A DNA stretch of 8,005 nucleotides from DSAR01 sp034437315 (lineage in GTDB: Bacteria; Chloroflexota; Anaerolineae; B4-G1), in the NCBI GenBank assembly GCA_034437315.1, contig DAOTUC010000313.1, positions 1 to 8,005 on the forward strand, read 5' to 3'. Positions 6,608-8,005 of the stretch are shown here, piece after piece. The notes beneath the pieces were generated by a model. That model was not told where the DNA came from, ran no database searches, and worked only from the letters and a program-made list of their open reading frames with translations. The first letter of the stretch is position 1. Every line of letters starts with the position of its first letter. The position numbers were made by a program, and so were the translations under genes.

Positions 6608-8005
6608 TCAGTTTCGCTTAAGGCGTCGTGCTCCCTCCACCGCCTTGCGCAATTCATCCTTGAGCGCTGGCAGGCGCGAGTAGGTGACGAACAGGCCCTG
6701 GTAGTAGCGCTCGAAATCCGCCTCGCGCCCCTGCAGGCGGCGGATGGCGCGGATGACCTGGCAGAGCGCGCCAGCTTCAGCGTAGGAGCTGCGGTCGCGC
6801 CCACCGATGGCCCGCTCTACCAGGCGTTCGTACAGTTGTACCGCGCCGTCCAGCAGCGGATCGGCGGGGAGGGAGTGAGCCGTTTGCTCCAGCGCTTCGC
6901 CGTGCTCGCGGACGAGTTTGGCCGTATTGCGCAGTATCTGCGCCAATATTTCGTCGCCCGGCTCACCCCGCGCCGCCAGCCCCATATGCAGCAGTCCGGC
7001 GGCGACGGTATAGGTCAGGTCATCCTCCCGCCAGCTGGCCGGGATATCCGGCGTGGCGGCCCACTCCATCGCTTGCTGCCACTCGCCCTCCAACAGATGG
7101 GCGTAACCGAGCAGGTTGGCTTCCGTCATCACGACGACGGGATAGCCGCGGCGCCAGTCCGTCGCCAGGACGTGCGCTTCCGCCTCGGCCGTCAGTTGGG
7201 GATACAGCGCTTGCCACTGATCGGTGGCCTGCGCTGCCTGGCGCAGTTTGAGATAGACCGGCGCTTCCCACGGCCGCTGTTGGAACAACGCCAGCAACTC
7301 GTCGAGCGCTTCGGCGGGCCGGTCCAGGCGGAGCAGAGCCTGACCACGCGCATCCTGGAGCAATGGGCGGTACCGGCTATCGACCGGCAGCTTGCTCAGC
7401 CCGTCCTCGGCCCAGACCAGCGCCTGCTCCCAGTTCTCCTGCTCTCGGTAGCGGTCGACTATGTCCTCATACGGCCAGCCTTGCTGCGAGCCGACCTGGC
7501 GACAAAGAGATTCGTAATCGGGCAGGGCGCGGTGACGGCGGTAGAACTCGCGTAACAGTTCGGCAGGATGGGACAACAGACCAATGTTTTGGGAAGCCAG
7601 TCGGCGGGCGCGGTCAATGAGAGCCTTTTCCAGGGTTTTCATTAGTTCATCCCGGCCTTGCCAGGCATCTAGCAGAGCGTAACGGTTGGCTCCGTAGAAT
7701 TGCAATTCATCGGAGACATCGATAGCCCTCGTTGCCGGCTCCGGCTCACTTCGACCGATGGCGATGAAGAGATTCTCCTTCATCACATCCACGTCAGTGC
7801 GCAGCGCCTCGACCGGATCGGGCCGGGTAAAGTGAAAACCGTCCTGGCCCAGATCAAAGATGTCAAAGAGGGCCAGGTAAGCGTCGGCGGCGGCCTGGAA
7901 TTGACCGGCGCGGAAGAGGCTGGTCGCGGCGGCGAACAGGTCGTCCATCTCGTCGATCCAACTGTCGTCGCCAAAGCCGCGATACTCGCCATAGTCGGGG
8001 TCGTA
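6608..8005 (-). CDS. TPR-like helical-repeat protein, C-terminal part; probable SWIM zinc-finger family protein (5' end outside window)
   Basis: Partial gene: the frame stays open from the right edge to a TGA at 6608-6610, giving 465 residues. An ATG at 7946-7948 exists, but the 19 codons above it are also open (reading ...YGEYRGFGDDSWIDE), and no good Shine-Dalgarno precedes it, so it is probably internal. The protein is almost entirely helical, with TPR-like helix pairs such as FRAGQFQAAADAYLALF, REQENWEQALVWAEDGLSKLP and LRLDRPAEALDELLALF. An acidic/aromatic linker followed by an 'FRAGQF..AADAYLALF' helix, and a tail of the type 'IRRLQGREADFERYYQGL..TYSRLPALKDELRK', match my memory of the region following the SWIM zinc finger (CxCx(n)CxH) in bacterial SWIM-family proteins. 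The zinc finger itself would lie beyond 8005 and is not seen. Likely cytoplasmic; no signal or membrane segment in the visible part. It is first in the visible operon, 17 bases above the next start candidate. The role is probably protein-protein scaffolding. Family assignment is from remembered motif style, not a search. Confidence 0.85.
   Translation of the reverse strand, partial: YDPDYGEYRGFGDDSWIDEMDDLFAAATSLFRAGQFQAAADAYLALFDIFDLGQDGFHFTRPDPVEALRTDVDVMKENLFIAIGRSEPEPATRAIDVSDELQFYGANRYALLDAWQGRDELMKTLEKALIDRARRLASQNIGLLSHPAELLREFYRRHRALPDYESLCRQVGSQQGWPYEDIVDRYREQENWEQALVWAEDGLSKLPVDSRYRPLLQDARGQALLRLDRPAEALDELLALFQQRPWEAPVYLKLRQAAQATDQWQALYPQLTAEAEAHVLATDWRRGYPVVVMTEANLLGYAHLLEGEWQQAMEWAATPDIPASWREDDLTYTVAAGLLHMGLAARGEPGDEILAQILRNTAKLVREHGEALEQTAHSLPADPLLDGAVQLYERLVERAIGGRDRSSYAEAGALCQVIRAIRRLQGREADFERYYQGLFVTYSRLPALKDELRKAVEGARRLKRN

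Noticed and set aside
6836..7555. 239-codon plus-strand ORF
   Set aside because: Antisense to the helical-repeat gene; rich in R, Q, L and G as expected from the reverse of GC-rich codons.
7946..7948. ATG as true start of the helical-repeat protein
   Set aside because: The frame is open upstream to the window edge, the upstream residues continue the acidic/aromatic linker expected in SWIM-type proteins, and there is no good Shine-Dalgarno.

Overview
The window looks like part of one operon read entirely on the minus strand (right to left in these coordinates). The host is probably a large-genome bacterium of the Chloroflexota or Cyanobacteria type. That guess rests only on the protein families: a Tubulin_2-type tubulin homologue, an AAA_35-type ATPase and a SWIM-associated helical-repeat protein. 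Start sites carry good Shine-Dalgarno sequences and one gene starts with GTG. I see no RNA gene, CRISPR array, insertion sequence, promoter or clear terminator.

Layout in transcription order. (1) 8005-6608: the C-terminal 465 residues of a TPR-like helical-repeat protein whose start lies outside the window. Its sequence style fits the region after the zinc finger in bacterial SWIM-type proteins. (2) 6590-6251: a small-gene locus. It holds a 25-codon ORF with a Shine-Dalgarno and, in another frame, a 95-codon ORF without one, so the true start is ambiguous. (3) 6219-1129: a 1696-residue protein with an N-terminal tubulin/FtsZ-like GTPase domain, a long central region I cannot assign, and a C-terminal P-loop ATPase plus winged-helix-like module. 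(4) 1132-92: a separate 346-residue AAA_35-type ATPase whose ATG overlaps the stop of the giant gene (ATGA). (5) Below 92: a short stretch that may hold the start of another gene running off the window.

Working hypothesis: the giant protein is a GTP-regulated polymer or scaffold carrying its own STAND/AAA-like switch. The coupled AAA_35 ATPase would be its partner, and the repeat protein and small protein would be adaptors. Tubulin-like proteins of this kind have been proposed (Makarova and Koonin, 2010) to belong to membrane-remodelling systems with vWA and GTPase partners. SWIM proteins and STAND ATPases are often discussed in connection with conflict/defence systems. No effector (nuclease, pore former, TIR, protease) is recognisable here, so the defence reading is inference only.

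Base composition is mosaic inside the giant gene. AT-richer stretches (about 40% GC by hand count) lie near 5850-6220 and 2220-2900, and GC-rich stretches (67% in one counted 60-base block) lie between them.
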